From positions 1 to 41,552 of the forward strand of contig JAJYZJ010000013.1 in NCBI GenBank assembly GCA_021800035.1: a stretch of 41,552 bases of DNA, read 5' to 3'. Positions 22,262-30,565 of the stretch are shown one piece after another. Both the position numbers and the translations under genes were made by a program. The notes beneath the pieces are model-generated. The model searched no databases, was not told where the DNA came from, and saw only the letters and a program-made list of their open reading frames with translations. Positions within the stretch are counted from its first letter, which is position 1; every line of letters starts with the position of its first letter. This DNA comes from an archaeon. GTDB taxonomy: Archaea > Thermoproteota > Thermoprotei_A > Marsarchaeales > Marsarchaeaceae.

Positions 22262-23605
22262 GAGGGGAGGGGACAAGCAACTTCATTTCTAGGTAGTCTA
22301 GGTGGCTCGCTGCGTTCTCTGATTGAAAAACTGAGTAGGCAGCCCAGCCTCGATCAACTCCAAATCGGCCAGTTTGTCAACGAGTTAGAACGTGCATTAA
22401 TCGCGGCTGACATAAACCTCGAGACTGTTTCGAGGCTCGGCGCGAATATCAAAAGCAAGATGCTCACGGAGGAACCCCCTCCGGGTGTAACGAAGCGTGA
22501 CTACATGGTTAAATTGATTTACGACGAGTTGGTTTCGCTTCTCGGCGGTGAACAAAAGCGAACTGTATGGCCAGATCGCGACAAACCATACGTAATGCTG
22601 CTTCTCGGCCTCCAAGGTTCGGGGAAGACTACCACGGCAGCAAAAATTGCTAGGTTTTATTTGAAGCGTTCATATAAGGCGGGGCTCATAGCGGCCGACA
22701 CGTTTAGGCCTGGAGCCAAAGAACAACTTAAACAGCTTGGTGACAAACTAGGAGCGCCTGTCTATACAAGTGACGGCAATTCCGTAAGAATTTCGGTTGA
22801 CGGTGTATCATATCTCAAGCGGCAAGGATGCAATCTGATTATTATTGATACAACTGGTCGACATAAAGAGGAGGAGGAGCTCCTGCGTGAGATGGCCGTC
22901 ATGAATAGAGAAGTGGGACCAGACGCCGTATTCCTAGTCCTGGACGGTACTATCGGACAGCTGGCCAAGCCGCAGGCGGAGGCTTTCTCGAAGGTAGCCT
23001 CTATCGGATTTATTGTGATAACCAAGCTGGACGGAACGGCGAAGGGAGGAGGTGCGATTTCCGCCACGGTTGCGACAGGTGCCCCTATAGCCTTTGTCGG
23101 TACTGGTGAGGGCATCGATGATCTCGAAGTCTTTGACCCTCCTTCATTCATAAGCAGACTGCTTGGATTGGGAGATATCAAAGCTCTTGCGGAACGGGTA
23201 AAGGATGCCCAGATTAGCGAAAAGAGATTTGAGCAAATTATTGGTACGGGTAAGCTTACGCTTGCAGATTTTGAATATTATATCGATTCCATGGACAAGA
23301 TGGGTTCGCTCGCAAAATTCTTCTCCCTCCTTCCTGGACTAAGCAATGTACCCCCCGAAATGATGAGGAATGCTGAAACCGACATGAGGCGCTGGAAAAC
23401 CATCCTCAATTCGATGACCAAGTTGGAGAAGGTCCGACCAGAGTTGCTGGGTGCATCTAGAGTCAAAAGGATAGCCGTGGGTGCCGGAGCGAGCACCGAC
23501 GAGGTAAAGGCTCTGCTAAAAAGATACGAAACGATGAAAACCCAAATGAAAATGATCAAACGCAATAGGACCCTTTTGAGAAAGCTTTCTAGCTATAAAG
23601 CTTGA
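22262..23605 (+). CDS. srp54: signal recognition particle GTPase SRP54, start unclear
   Basis: SRP54 binds signal sequences and SRP RNA. From the open frame: N domain (FLGSLGGSLRSLIEKL, then LERALIAADINLETV), G domain with GLQGSGKTTT (about 116-125), AADTFRPGA, DTTGRH (about 196; usual form DTAGRH) and TKLDG (about 254), and a Met-rich M domain to the end. The conserved N domain is open only from 22262, after a TGA at 22259, and has no ATG, GTG or TTG before ATG 22460. Starting at 22460 would delete about 60 conserved residues. An ATG at 22258 is one base out of frame. The cause may be an indel, frameshift or non-standard start; see findings. Confidence 0.9.
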   Translation, partial: EGRGQATSFLGSLGGSLRSLIEKLSRQPSLDQLQIGQFVNELERALIAADINLETVSRLGANIKSKMLTEEPPPGVTKRDYMVKLIYDELVSLLGGEQKRTVWPDRDKPYVMLLLGLQGSGKTTTAAKIARFYLKRSYKAGLIAADTFRPGAKEQLKQLGDKLGAPVYTSDGNSVRISVDGVSYLKRQGCNLIIIDTTGRHKEEEELLREMAVMNREVGPDAVFLVLDGTIGQLAKPQAEAFSKVASIGFIVITKLDGTAKGGGAISATVATGAPIAFVGTGEGIDDLEVFDPPSFISRLLGLGDIKALAERVKDAQISEKRFEQIIGTGKLTLADFEYYIDSMDKMGSLAKFFSLLPGLSNVPPEMMRNAETDMRRWKTILNSMTKLEKVRPELLGASRVKRIAVGAGASTDEVKALLKRYETMKTQMKMIKRNRTLLRKLSSYKA

Positions 23606-23608
23606 ATC

Positions 23609-24805
23609 TTGTATGCTATGGTAACATTTCAGACCATCTCGGATAAAGATTTGATGAAGATAGAGCGCTTTACTGCGGCCCATACTGTATGCGAGCGATG
23701 CAGAGCGGCGTGCGCAACCCAAGGAGGAGCAAGCAAGAATATTGAACAGATTAATGAGGAATGTATTGTTTGCGGCAGATTGCGGGACGCGACGCTGGCC
23801 GACGATATCGTTCGTGCTATAACTTCTGAAGGCTATGAGTGGGATTCCTTCAGAATCAGCGTGGTGATCCCGCGGTTGGGTTCGTCTTATTCCCAAGATG
23901 AACTAGAAGCGTATGATTTGCTTCGTCAGTTCGCAAAATCAGACATCAAACGGGATACGGGTCAAAAGTTAGAAACGAAGTTGAATAAACCCGTGAATAC
24001 TGATATGCCAGATCTAGACATCATATTATCTTCTTCGGGTGAAATCAAACTTGAGGGGGCTCCGATATACATACAAGGAAAGTATCATAAACACATGCAG
24101 TGGGTCTCACAATCAGTTTGGTTCTGCAACGATTGTGGAGGCCGAGGGTGTATAGAATGTGGTTTCCGGGGTCGTCACTATGCATCATCTATAGATGAGA
24201 TTATTCTCACTCCTTTAACATCTGCTTTCCGCGGACAGAGTGCCCTGCTTCATGCTGGTGGTCGCGAAGATGTTGATGTTTTGGTAAAGGGTAGCGGTAG
24301 GCCCTTTGTTGCTCAAGTAGTAAACCCGCATAGAAGAAAAGTAGAGCTATCCCAAGTGCAGGAAATTATTAATGAATACGCGAGAGGGATTGCAGATGTA
24401 ACTAATCTGCAAATTACCAACAAATCCAGTGTAAGGGAGCTAAAAGTTGCTTCCGAGTCGGGGGAAAAGACATACACTGGAGTGATCAGAGTTCAGTCAG
24501 AAGTGACTCGGTCAAGAGTCGAGGACGTTACCAAACAGATGCGCGGAATAGTATTACAGCAAGCCACACCATTTCGTGTTCTCAGTAGAAGGGCCGATCT
24601 CAGGCGTATGAAACATATTATTTCTGTTGATTTGAACCTGATAGAGCCGCGGACCCTAGGCTTTGTTGTCAAATGTCAAGGAGGTACGTATATAAAAGAA
24701 TTTATAAGCGGCGATGATGGTAGAACGAATCCAAGTATAGCAGGTGCGTTACACACTCCTGCAGTATGCATCGAGCTGTGCTTGATGGATGTGTGTCATA
24801 AATGA
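23609..24805 (+). CDS. pus10: tRNA pseudouridine synthase Pus10
   Basis: A 398-residue enzyme making pseudouridine 54 (and 55) in the T loop of archaeal tRNA. N-terminal zinc-binding pairs CERC (28-31) and CIVC (52-55), a THUMP-like middle region, a further CNDC...CIEC pair (173-184), and the catalytic-loop motif GREDVD (218-223) in AGGREDVDVLVKGSGRPF. The C-terminal GTYIKEFISGD matches pseudouridine synthase motif III. It starts 3 bp after srp54 (TTG, or ATG at 23618) and overlaps rpl21e by ATGA. The srp54-pus10-rpl21e-rpoF order is common in archaea. Confidence 0.95.
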   Translation: MYAMVTFQTISDKDLMKIERFTAAHTVCERCRAACATQGGASKNIEQINEECIVCGRLRDATLADDIVRAITSEGYEWDSFRISVVIPRLGSSYSQDELEAYDLLRQFAKSDIKRDTGQKLETKLNKPVNTDMPDLDIILSSSGEIKLEGAPIYIQGKYHKHMQWVSQSVWFCNDCGGRGCIECGFRGRHYASSIDEIILTPLTSAFRGQSALLHAGGREDVDVLVKGSGRPFVAQVVNPHRRKVELSQVQEIINEYARGIADVTNLQITNKSSVRELKVASESGEKTYTGVIRVQSEVTRSRVEDVTKQMRGIVLQQATPFRVLSRRADLRRMKHIISVDLNLIEPRTLGFVVKCQGGTYIKEFISGDDGRTNPSIAGALHTPAVCIELCLMDVCHK

Positions 24806-25098
24806 CTCGATCAAAGGGGCTGCGCAACAGGTCTAGATCATTACTCAGAAAGCCTGCGCGAGAGCGGGGCCTTCCATCGCCTGCCGTCATGCTCCGGAGA
24901 TTCTCAGTGGGGGAAAAAGTGGTTCTTGACATAGAGCCTAGCGTCCATAAGGGAATGCCTCACCGAAGATTCCAAGGAAAAATCGGTGAGGTTGTGGAAT
25001 CAAGAGGAAGGTCGTATGTGATCAAAGTCCCAATGCACCCTGAAGAGCGTTATCTTACTGTCAGGCCAGCCCACCTGAAAAGATTTGGTAGCAGCTGA
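24802..25098 (+). CDS. rpl21e: ribosomal protein eL21
   Basis: A 98-residue, very basic large-subunit protein. SKGLRNRSRSLLRKPARERG at the start and the SH3-like core with VHKGMPHRRFQGKIGEVVE are the family signatures. Start overlaps the pus10 stop; rpoF follows 6 bp after the stop. Confidence 0.96.
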   Translation: MTRSKGLRNRSRSLLRKPARERGLPSPAVMLRRFSVGEKVVLDIEPSVHKGMPHRRFQGKIGEVVESRGRSYVIKVPMHPEERYLTVRPAHLKRFGSS

Positions 25099-25104
25099 AA
25101 GAAA

Positions 25105-25434
25105 TTGGCGCGTAAACTCGTTACTCAGCAACCGATTACCTCATCAGAAGCTAAGGAGCTGCTAGAAGAGAACATCGACGAAAACACCAGATTGAATCCA
25201 AAAATCCAGATGTTGCTGCAGTCACTCTCTCTAACTGTAAGACTGGACGAAAAACGAGCCCTAGAGTTAAAGGCAAAGTTACTCCAAGAGGGCCTGTCAG
25301 ATAGAACGGCCTGTCAGCTAGTTGACGTCTTACCTTTATCAGACACAGAAATCGTAGCCGTCGCCGGTTCCGACCCAACTGTCCTTTCTAAAAAAGAAAG
25401 AATCCTTTCACTAATTAAGGAATCCCGAGAGTAG
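25105..25434 (+). CDS. rpoF: RNA polymerase subunit F (Rpb4-like)
   Basis: A 109-residue subunit that forms the polymerase stalk with RpoE. It has an N-terminal Rpb4 tip region (ITSSEAKELLE) and a C-terminal HRDC-like helical domain with LSDRTACQLVDVLPLSDTEI. TTG start 6 bp after rpl21e. Length and order in the operon fit archaeal rpoF. DUF655 follows 19 bp downstream. Confidence 0.93.
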   Translation: MARKLVTQQPITSSEAKELLEENIDENTRLNPKIQMLLQSLSLTVRLDEKRALELKAKLLQEGLSDRTACQLVDVLPLSDTEIVAVAGSDPTVLSKKERILSLIKESRE

Positions 25435-25453
25435 GAGTTGCCGCCCCGCTCTT

Positions 25454-26056
25454 ATGACCGTCGAACCCAGACGAGGATTTAGAGATGAGTACTTCTACGT
25501 TCTAGATTTCTTACCAGCTGGCTCTCCATCAGACCAACGTCCTCAGCACCTGCGCGAGTCGGTCGCCCAAGTTGTTGGCGAAGAGTATTTTTCACTTCTT
25601 GAGGTGGTACCATTGCCTGGTATTTCCCTCAAAACAGGTGACAGGATCTTGGTCGGCAAAAGCCAAGAAGACAGGGTATATTCACAGGTACTGAAGGTGA
25701 GGAGAGCTATCACTTATTCGGATTTATCCATGGTAGCTCGTAAAGAGCTTGAGAATATATTGGAAATGGTAGTTGATATAAACGAAGCAAAATTTGTGGA
25801 TTTCTTCAATACTGCCCAGCCTTTGACCGTGAAGATGCACCAACTTGAACTTATACCCGGCATTGGCAAGAAACTGATGTGGGAGATTCTTGGAGAACGG
25901 GAAAAAGCAAAGTTTACCAGCTTGGAAGACCTCCAAAACCGGGTGAAGGTTGCGTCTCTGAAACATAAAATAGTAGAGCGAATTTTGAAGGAGCTTGAAG
26001 GCAACGAAAAATACAGTGTTTTCGTTGCTCACCAATACCCTCAGTCCTGGACGTGA
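25454..26056 (+). CDS. DUF655 protein (COG1491), HhH-containing
   Basis: A 200-residue predicted nucleic acid-binding protein. N-terminal YFYVLDFLPAGSPSD is the DUF655 signature; an OB-like region follows with LKTGDRILVGK; near residues 130-180 helix-hairpin-helix motifs appear (LELIPGIGKKLMWEIL). Molecular function is not established, though it is found almost always between rpoF and rsmA in archaea, suggesting a role in ribosome or RNA metabolism (inference). The stop is 13 bp before rsmA. Confidence 0.93.
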   Translation: MTVEPRRGFRDEYFYVLDFLPAGSPSDQRPQHLRESVAQVVGEEYFSLLEVVPLPGISLKTGDRILVGKSQEDRVYSQVLKVRRAITYSDLSMVARKELENILEMVVDINEAKFVDFFNTAQPLTVKMHQLELIPGIGKKLMWEILGEREKAKFTSLEDLQNRVKVASLKHKIVERILKELEGNEKYSVFVAHQYPQSWT

Positions 26057-26069
26057 CACCGAGCTTTTA

Positions 26070-26825
26070 ATGCGCACCTCGCGGAGATATAGGAGCCAGC
26101 ACTTTCTGGTCAGTTCTGAAGTACTGGCTTTACTTGAGCCGGAAGTTCAGCCGCGTTGCCAAGCTGTGGAAGTTGGTGCGGGAAAGGGATTTCTGACCAA
26201 GTGGTTGGTTGGAATATGTTCTCATGTAATTGCGATTGAAATAGATCCGTTCCTGTGCGAGGCGTTAAGGATAAACTTGGGAGATCGCTGTGATATTGTA
26301 TGTGCAAATGTGTTTGACATTTCCCTTCCCGCGACATCTCTTGTGGTTTCCTCCGTACCCTATTCGGTATCGACCAGACTCTTGCTAAAACTCTTTGAAG
26401 AAGGAGAGTCTTGGCAGAAGTCCATTCTTATCCTGCAAAGAGAGTTTGTTCAGAAGCTCACCGCACGGCCCGGATCCTTGAACTATCGGAGAATAAGCGC
26501 GATTGCAACTAGTGGCTGGATAATTCGCGTAATCGGAGCTGTGCCCCGCGCGTGGTTCAGACCTCCCCCAAAAGTGGATTCCGTTGCTGTAACGTTGGAG
26601 TGGAGAGTTAGGAAACGGGCAAAGGAGCTAAGGAAGGTAGTAGAGACCACAACTATTCTGTTCAATTATAGGAACAGGTCGCTACAGGCGGCACTGCGCG
26701 AATCGGGGCTCGCGCACAAGGTATCCTGCCTGCCCCCTGATGCTGGCGAAAAGCTCAAGCGCAGAGTTTCTAGTTTAGAAAGCCAAGACTTTTGGCAGAT
26801 AGCTCTTGAGTGGATACATGAATAG
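26070..26825 (+). CDS. rsmA: RsmA/KsgA/Dim1-like 16S rRNA adenine dimethyltransferase, motif variant
   Basis: About 251 residues. This family dimethylates two adjacent adenosines in the terminal 16S hairpin. SRRYRSQHFLVSS matches the N-terminal RNA/SAM lid, VEVGAGKGFLT is motif I, and the C-terminal FRPPPKVDSVAV, with FNYRNRSLQAAL following, is diagnostic. Motif IV, usually N-L/I-P-Y, reads SVPYSVS (95-101): Ser95 replaces the Asn that contacts the target base. The ATG at 26070 is preferred; the frame runs back to 25995 but would overlap DUF655. It overlaps the next methylase gene by 8 bp. Confidence 0.9.
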   Translation: MRTSRRYRSQHFLVSSEVLALLEPEVQPRCQAVEVGAGKGFLTKWLVGICSHVIAIEIDPFLCEALRINLGDRCDIVCANVFDISLPATSLVVSSVPYSVSTRLLLKLFEEGESWQKSILILQREFVQKLTARPGSLNYRRISAIATSGWIIRVIGAVPRAWFRPPPKVDSVAVTLEWRVRKRAKELRKVVETTTILFNYRNRSLQAALRESGLAHKVSCLPPDAGEKLKRRVSSLESQDFWQIALEWIHE

Positions 26826-27441
26826 GCGTGGAATGGTTGAGAGAGTGCTCACTTATGTACCATCTTCTGACACTTACATGTTAGCGGACTACGTATCTGG
26901 GCTTCAGCGTGTTGACGCTGCAGTGGAGCTTGGCGTCGGAAACGGGACTGTCTCGCTTAGTCTCTCCGAGATTGCAAATAAAGTTCAAGCATACGATACA
27001 AGCATCTTTTCAATCATGGAGTCGCGCAAAAATATCCTTGTTCGCAGAAAGCAAAACGTTATCAGGCTACAATTAGGAGAAGGTCATAAAGGAAGACGGG
27101 TTTCACTCGTTGTGGCGAATCCGCCGTACGTGCCGCAGCCCCCTGCTTTCCGCCAAGACGCGGCAGATCTTGCTTGGAATGGTGGACCAGATGGGTCAAG
27201 AGTCACCCAAAGGATGATTCAAGTTGCCTCAAAAAGACTGAAAGAGGGCGGCCACCTAATCATGATTGTCAGCACGCTGCAAAATCTTGCGGTCATTACC
27301 CGGTCACTTGACGCTAATGGATTCAAATTCCGAACCGCAGATAAATGCAAGAGCTTTTACGAAGAACTTCGCGTCTTAGATTGTGAGAAAATCAAATCCG
27401 CCAGCTCTCAGGGTCGTTTTCGTCGGCTGCGAAACTCCTGA
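26818..27441 (+). CDS. HemK/Mtq2-like protein methyltransferase
   Basis: About 207 residues. A SAM methyltransferase with YVPSSDTYMLADYV, motif I ELGVGNGTVSLSL, and VVANPPYVPQ, the NPPY motif of enzymes that methylate the Gln of the release-factor GGQ loop. The short, single-domain form resembles Mtq2/archaeal HemK rather than bacterial PrmC. Its likely substrate, aRF1, is encoded about 6 kb downstream. ATG 26818 overlaps rsmA; TTG 26806 and ATG 26833 are alternatives. The last 59 bp overlap the TrmJ-like gene. Confidence 0.88.
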   Translation: MNRRGMVERVLTYVPSSDTYMLADYVSGLQRVDAAVELGVGNGTVSLSLSEIANKVQAYDTSIFSIMESRKNILVRRKQNVIRLQLGEGHKGRRVSLVVANPPYVPQPPAFRQDAADLAWNGGPDGSRVTQRMIQVASKRLKEGGHLIMIVSTLQNLAVITRSLDANGFKFRTADKCKSFYEELRVLDCEKIKSASSQGRFRRLRNS

Positions 27442-28111
27442 AAATGCCGGCTTCCTTGCAAGGACAATGAAGAATTTCGGTTTCCATTCTCTCTACCTTG
27501 TAACGCCTTGCGATCAAGTTCGGGAACGGGGAGCCAAGACTGCCATGCATGCAAATGACCTGCTTTCACGCAGCGTTATTTCAGAAGATATTGAGACTGC
27601 TTTACAAGGATGTAACCTTGCTGTGGGGACGAGCTCAATTCGCCCCAGCTCAAGCCTAGGCGTTTTGAGGACGTATTTCACTCCCCGAGAATTTGGTGAC
27701 GCGTGGGCATCTACCACCGGAACTACGGCTCTTGTCTTCGGACGTGAGGGAAGTGGGCTAAGCAACCGGGAACTCGATATGTGTGATTATCTCGTAAACA
27801 TACCAACATCCAGACGCTACTCTTCGCTGAATATCAGTCACGCCGCAACTATATTGCTTTACGAAGCTGCAAACTCGGCCGGCATTGTTCGTGGTGGAAG
27901 AAAACTGGCTACGCCAAACCAGCGCGTACTTATCCTCCGCACCTTAAAAGCCGCACTAGAGAAAACGGCAATGCCCAGACACAGGAGACTAATTGCAGAG
28001 AGAGCGGTTCGTAACATTCTCGGGCGAAGCGGTGTATCGAAACGCGAGGCAGGAATATTGCTTGGAACTGTGCGTAGACTCTATTTAAATCTGCCTGACC
28101 GCTCCGATTAA
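27383..28111 (+). CDS. TrmJ-like SPOUT RNA methyltransferase
   Basis: A 242-residue 2'-O-methyltransferase of the SpoU/TrmH superfamily. VFVGCETPENAGFLARTMKN at the start, LVFGREGSGLSNREL and VNIPTSRRYSSLNISHAA form the knotted SAM site in the TrmJ order. TrmJ methylates position 32 of tRNA; substrate here is inference. A C-terminal helical extension (about 170-242) fits the dimerisation part. GTG start lies 59 bp inside the preceding gene; no other start precedes the conserved RVVFVG strand. Confidence 0.88.
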   Translation: MRKSNPPALRVVFVGCETPENAGFLARTMKNFGFHSLYLVTPCDQVRERGAKTAMHANDLLSRSVISEDIETALQGCNLAVGTSSIRPSSSLGVLRTYFTPREFGDAWASTTGTTALVFGREGSGLSNRELDMCDYLVNIPTSRRYSSLNISHAATILLYEAANSAGIVRGGRKLATPNQRVLILRTLKAALEKTAMPRHRRLIAERAVRNILGRSGVSKREAGILLGTVRRLYLNLPDRSD

Positions 28112-28230
28112 CTTCTCGGCACCTGTCGAATAGGGCTGGTACGGATATGGGGGCTAGAGTTCAGTATGCTGGCACCGAACTGTGAGCAGTACGGAGACGA
28201 CTGTGCTTCTGCCACGCTTGAGATGACTGG

Positions 28231-28240
28231 ATAAAATATA
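28231..28240 (+). promoter_or_regulatory. TATA box of purB
   Basis: ATAAAATATA centred about 32 bp before the TTG at 28268. AAGGAAGGA at 28252-28260 is also present, so the transcript may carry a very short leader or start elsewhere. Confidence 0.6.
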
Positions 28241-28267
28241 AGGCCGTAAGAAAGGAAGGAGAACGGA

Positions 28268-29635
28268 TTGTCGAAATACCTACTCAATAGCTCACCGATT
28301 GATGGCAGATATAGGGAAGAGGCAACTCAGCTGTCACAATATTTCTCAGAATTCGCCTTACTCCGAGAGAGGGTGTTCGTAGAAACGGAATTCCTCCTCT
28401 TCGTCTGTAGGCTACTCCATATCAGTATCAACCGCGCCGATATGCATGTACTCATTCAACTGCGTCGAGCTTTCACCCTCGAAGAGGCTGAGAAAATAAA
28501 GGCCAAGGAGGCGAAGTCTGGCCATGATATAATTGCTGTCGAGCAGTTTTTGGGAGACAAGCTATCCGATAGCCGACTGAGAGAACTGATTCATTTCGGA
28601 CTAACCTCAGAAGACATTAACAACATCGCATATGGTCGATTGCTCAAAAGATTCTTCACGACGGTCTACATCCCCTCACTCAGGCTACTAATAAACGAGC
28701 TAAAGACGTTATGCAAAACTCACGCTTCGGTAGCTATGTTATCCCACACTCACGGACAGCCTGCAACACCCACGACGCTGGGGAAGGAAATTGCGATATA
28801 TGCCTGGCGTCTTTCGAACCGACTTTTAAAATTGGAGGGGGTTACCTTTTCTGGTAAATTGAACGGAGCTGTAGGCAATTATAATGCCATGTATGCTGCT
28901 GCACCAGAAATCGATTGGCAGAACATGTGCCGCAAATTCGTTGCAAAAATGGGACTAAAACCTGCCGTGATTTCCACCCAAATCCTCCCGCACGACGATT
29001 ATTCAGATCTTCTCTATCTAGTACACTCTACAAACGACATAGTTGAGTCCTTAGATAGAGACATTTGGAATTACTGCGCTCTTGGGTATATGTCAGTCGA
29101 GTACTTACAAGATGAGGTTGGTTCTTCAACCATGCCTCATAAACAGAATCCGCGCGACTTCGAAACGAGTGAAGGAAATCTGAATGTGTCTAGCGCCTTG
29201 CTCGGAATGATGCAGTCGAAACTGCTTTCCTCACGAATGCAGCGCGACCTATCAGATTCGACAGTAAAGAGAAATTACGGTATAGCCCTCGGCCATGCAC
29301 TTATTGGATATAAGAAGACAATCTCTGGCCTCAGAAAGCTCAGAATTCATCCTGATGTGATGAAGAATGATCTCGATGGCCATTCTGAAATATATGCGGA
29401 AGCGCTGCAGACGCTTCTTCGCTACGAAGGTAAGGGAGATTCGTTCAGACGAATTGTTGCCAACACGAGGGGTAGAATCCTCACTAGCGGAGATATATTG
29501 GACCTCGGCAGGAGGATGGGCTTATCAGATAGAGGAATGGAGAAGCTAAAACTCGCCATTTCCTCACGGTACGTTGGTATTGCTCCAAGGCTTACCCAAC
29601 AGGTTGCCAGCCTGATTGAACAAAATCTCCAGTAG
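28268..29635 (+). CDS. purB: adenylosuccinate lyase
   Basis: A 455-residue enzyme of purine synthesis that releases fumarate from SAICAR and adenylosuccinate. SSPIDGRYRE near the start, catalytic SHTHGQPATP (159-168) and the fumarase/aspartase signature GSSTMPHKQNP (285-295) are intact. The sequence is of the E. coli-like form. TTG start follows AAGGAAGGA. It has its own promoter and is followed by a long stretch without a supportable gene. Confidence 0.96.
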   Translation: MSKYLLNSSPIDGRYREEATQLSQYFSEFALLRERVFVETEFLLFVCRLLHISINRADMHVLIQLRRAFTLEEAEKIKAKEAKSGHDIIAVEQFLGDKLSDSRLRELIHFGLTSEDINNIAYGRLLKRFFTTVYIPSLRLLINELKTLCKTHASVAMLSHTHGQPATPTTLGKEIAIYAWRLSNRLLKLEGVTFSGKLNGAVGNYNAMYAAAPEIDWQNMCRKFVAKMGLKPAVISTQILPHDDYSDLLYLVHSTNDIVESLDRDIWNYCALGYMSVEYLQDEVGSSTMPHKQNPRDFETSEGNLNVSSALLGMMQSKLLSSRMQRDLSDSTVKRNYGIALGHALIGYKKTISGLRKLRIHPDVMKNDLDGHSEIYAEALQTLLRYEGKGDSFRRIVANTRGRILTSGDILDLGRRMGLSDRGMEKLKLAISSRYVGIAPRLTQQVASLIEQNLQ

Positions 29636-30350
29636 TGGAATGGGGTGTATACAGAAAGGAAAACGGTTAACTGGCTGGTTAATCCGCTGCACCAATCAGA
29701 TGAAAACCCGACAATTTTCTATAAGTTTAACAATTGTATACAATCTGGACCAGCTTATCTCGGCCCTGCAACATTTATGAGACAAGGACAAAGCCCCTCT
29801 AAGCGATGTCGGTTGGCTCACGTTTTATGTGGGGTTTTGGCAGATGTTCTCGAGATTATGTGTCCACGTATTTCTAGGAGCAATATCTCGTTGGTTAATT
29901 TGGTGCAACTCTTTGTGCGAAGGCTGGTAAATGATGCTTGGGTATTGAACATGATCAATCGTGTGCGGAGTATGTTCCGTTGACACCGTATATCGCAACT
30001 CTTCTGGCGAAATGCTTGCCTCGGTTCTCGCAGCCCTTCCTATCGAGCTCTTCCTAAATGAGGCGCTCCTATGGCGGACCTCGTCGAAGAGCCTGAGATG
30101 CGAATCCCGCTATAGTTGTGCTTGGAGTTATTTCACCACCAGTTTTCACAAGCTAGTCCAAAGTGAAATTGATGGCCGTGGCCTCTGGGCCCGGCTTCGC
30201 CTTTGTTGAGGATATATCCCGCATTCTAGGCAACGACATGGGTTTCATGGCAACAAGAAATTACTGTGCATCGACCATGTCTAAATCTAGAATATGATTG
30301 GCCCCGTATTTTCACAGCTATACTCACGTCGTCGAGACCGAAGGGGGCTG
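29636..30350. other. long intergenic stretch with no supported gene
   Basis: Between purB and tRNA-Leu(CAA) about 715 bp hold no protein I can recognise on either strand. Two rightward frames exist (29645-29983, 112 codons, GTG; 29961-30209, 82 codons) but neither shows a known motif, and their amino acid composition is unlike the neighbours. I looked for the conserved cores of SRP RNA and RNase P RNA and did not see them. It could be a degenerate gene or hold an unrecognised RNA. Confidence 0.5.
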
Positions 30351-30459
30351 TGCGGGGAGTGGGATTCGAACCCACGCAGGCCTGCGCCGGCAGATCGCTC
30401 TTCCGTGCCGTTCGCGGATCTTGAGTCTGCTCCCTTTGGCCAAGCTCGGGCATCCCCGC
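30351..30459 (-). tRNA. tRNA-Leu (anticodon CAA), with intron
   Basis: Minus strand: acceptor stem GCGGGGA/TCCCCGC, discriminator A at 30351, T arm GTGGG-TTCGAAT-CCCAC, and a long variable arm. The anticodon arm is GCAGA-CTCAAG-[intron]-ATCTGC, giving anticodon CAA. The mature tRNA is 85 nt (30420-30459 and 30351-30395). No CCA is encoded. Confidence 0.93.
30396..30419 (-). other. 24-nt tRNA intron at canonical position 37/38
   Basis: The intron lies one base 3' to the anticodon. CTC of the anticodon loop can pair with GAG in the intron and TCCG with CGGA, leaving AGA and CGA bulges. Cuts after the second base of each bulge give the proposed exons, as the archaeal splicing endonuclease does. 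The central helix has an A-A mismatch, so it is a relaxed bulge-helix-bulge. Confidence 0.82.
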
Positions 30460-30565
30460 ACTTTGCATATTACAGGCATCAGTAAGAAGTTAAGAGTTTC
30501 TCCAAAAGAAAGTCTGAATCGCGAAACTTATCAGGATATCGGGGGAAGATAGGAGCGGGCTTCCA

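Noticed and set aside
22460-23605. ATG 22460 as the srp54 start
   Set aside because: It would remove about 60 residues of the conserved N domain that are coded in the same frame upstream.
29645-29983. 112-codon GTG frame after purB
   Set aside because: No family, unusual composition and no clear promoter. Left as part of an unexplained gap rather than called a gene.
29636-30350. SRP RNA or RNase P RNA in the gap
   Set aside because: The conserved core segments were not seen on either strand by eye; a covariance search would be decisive.
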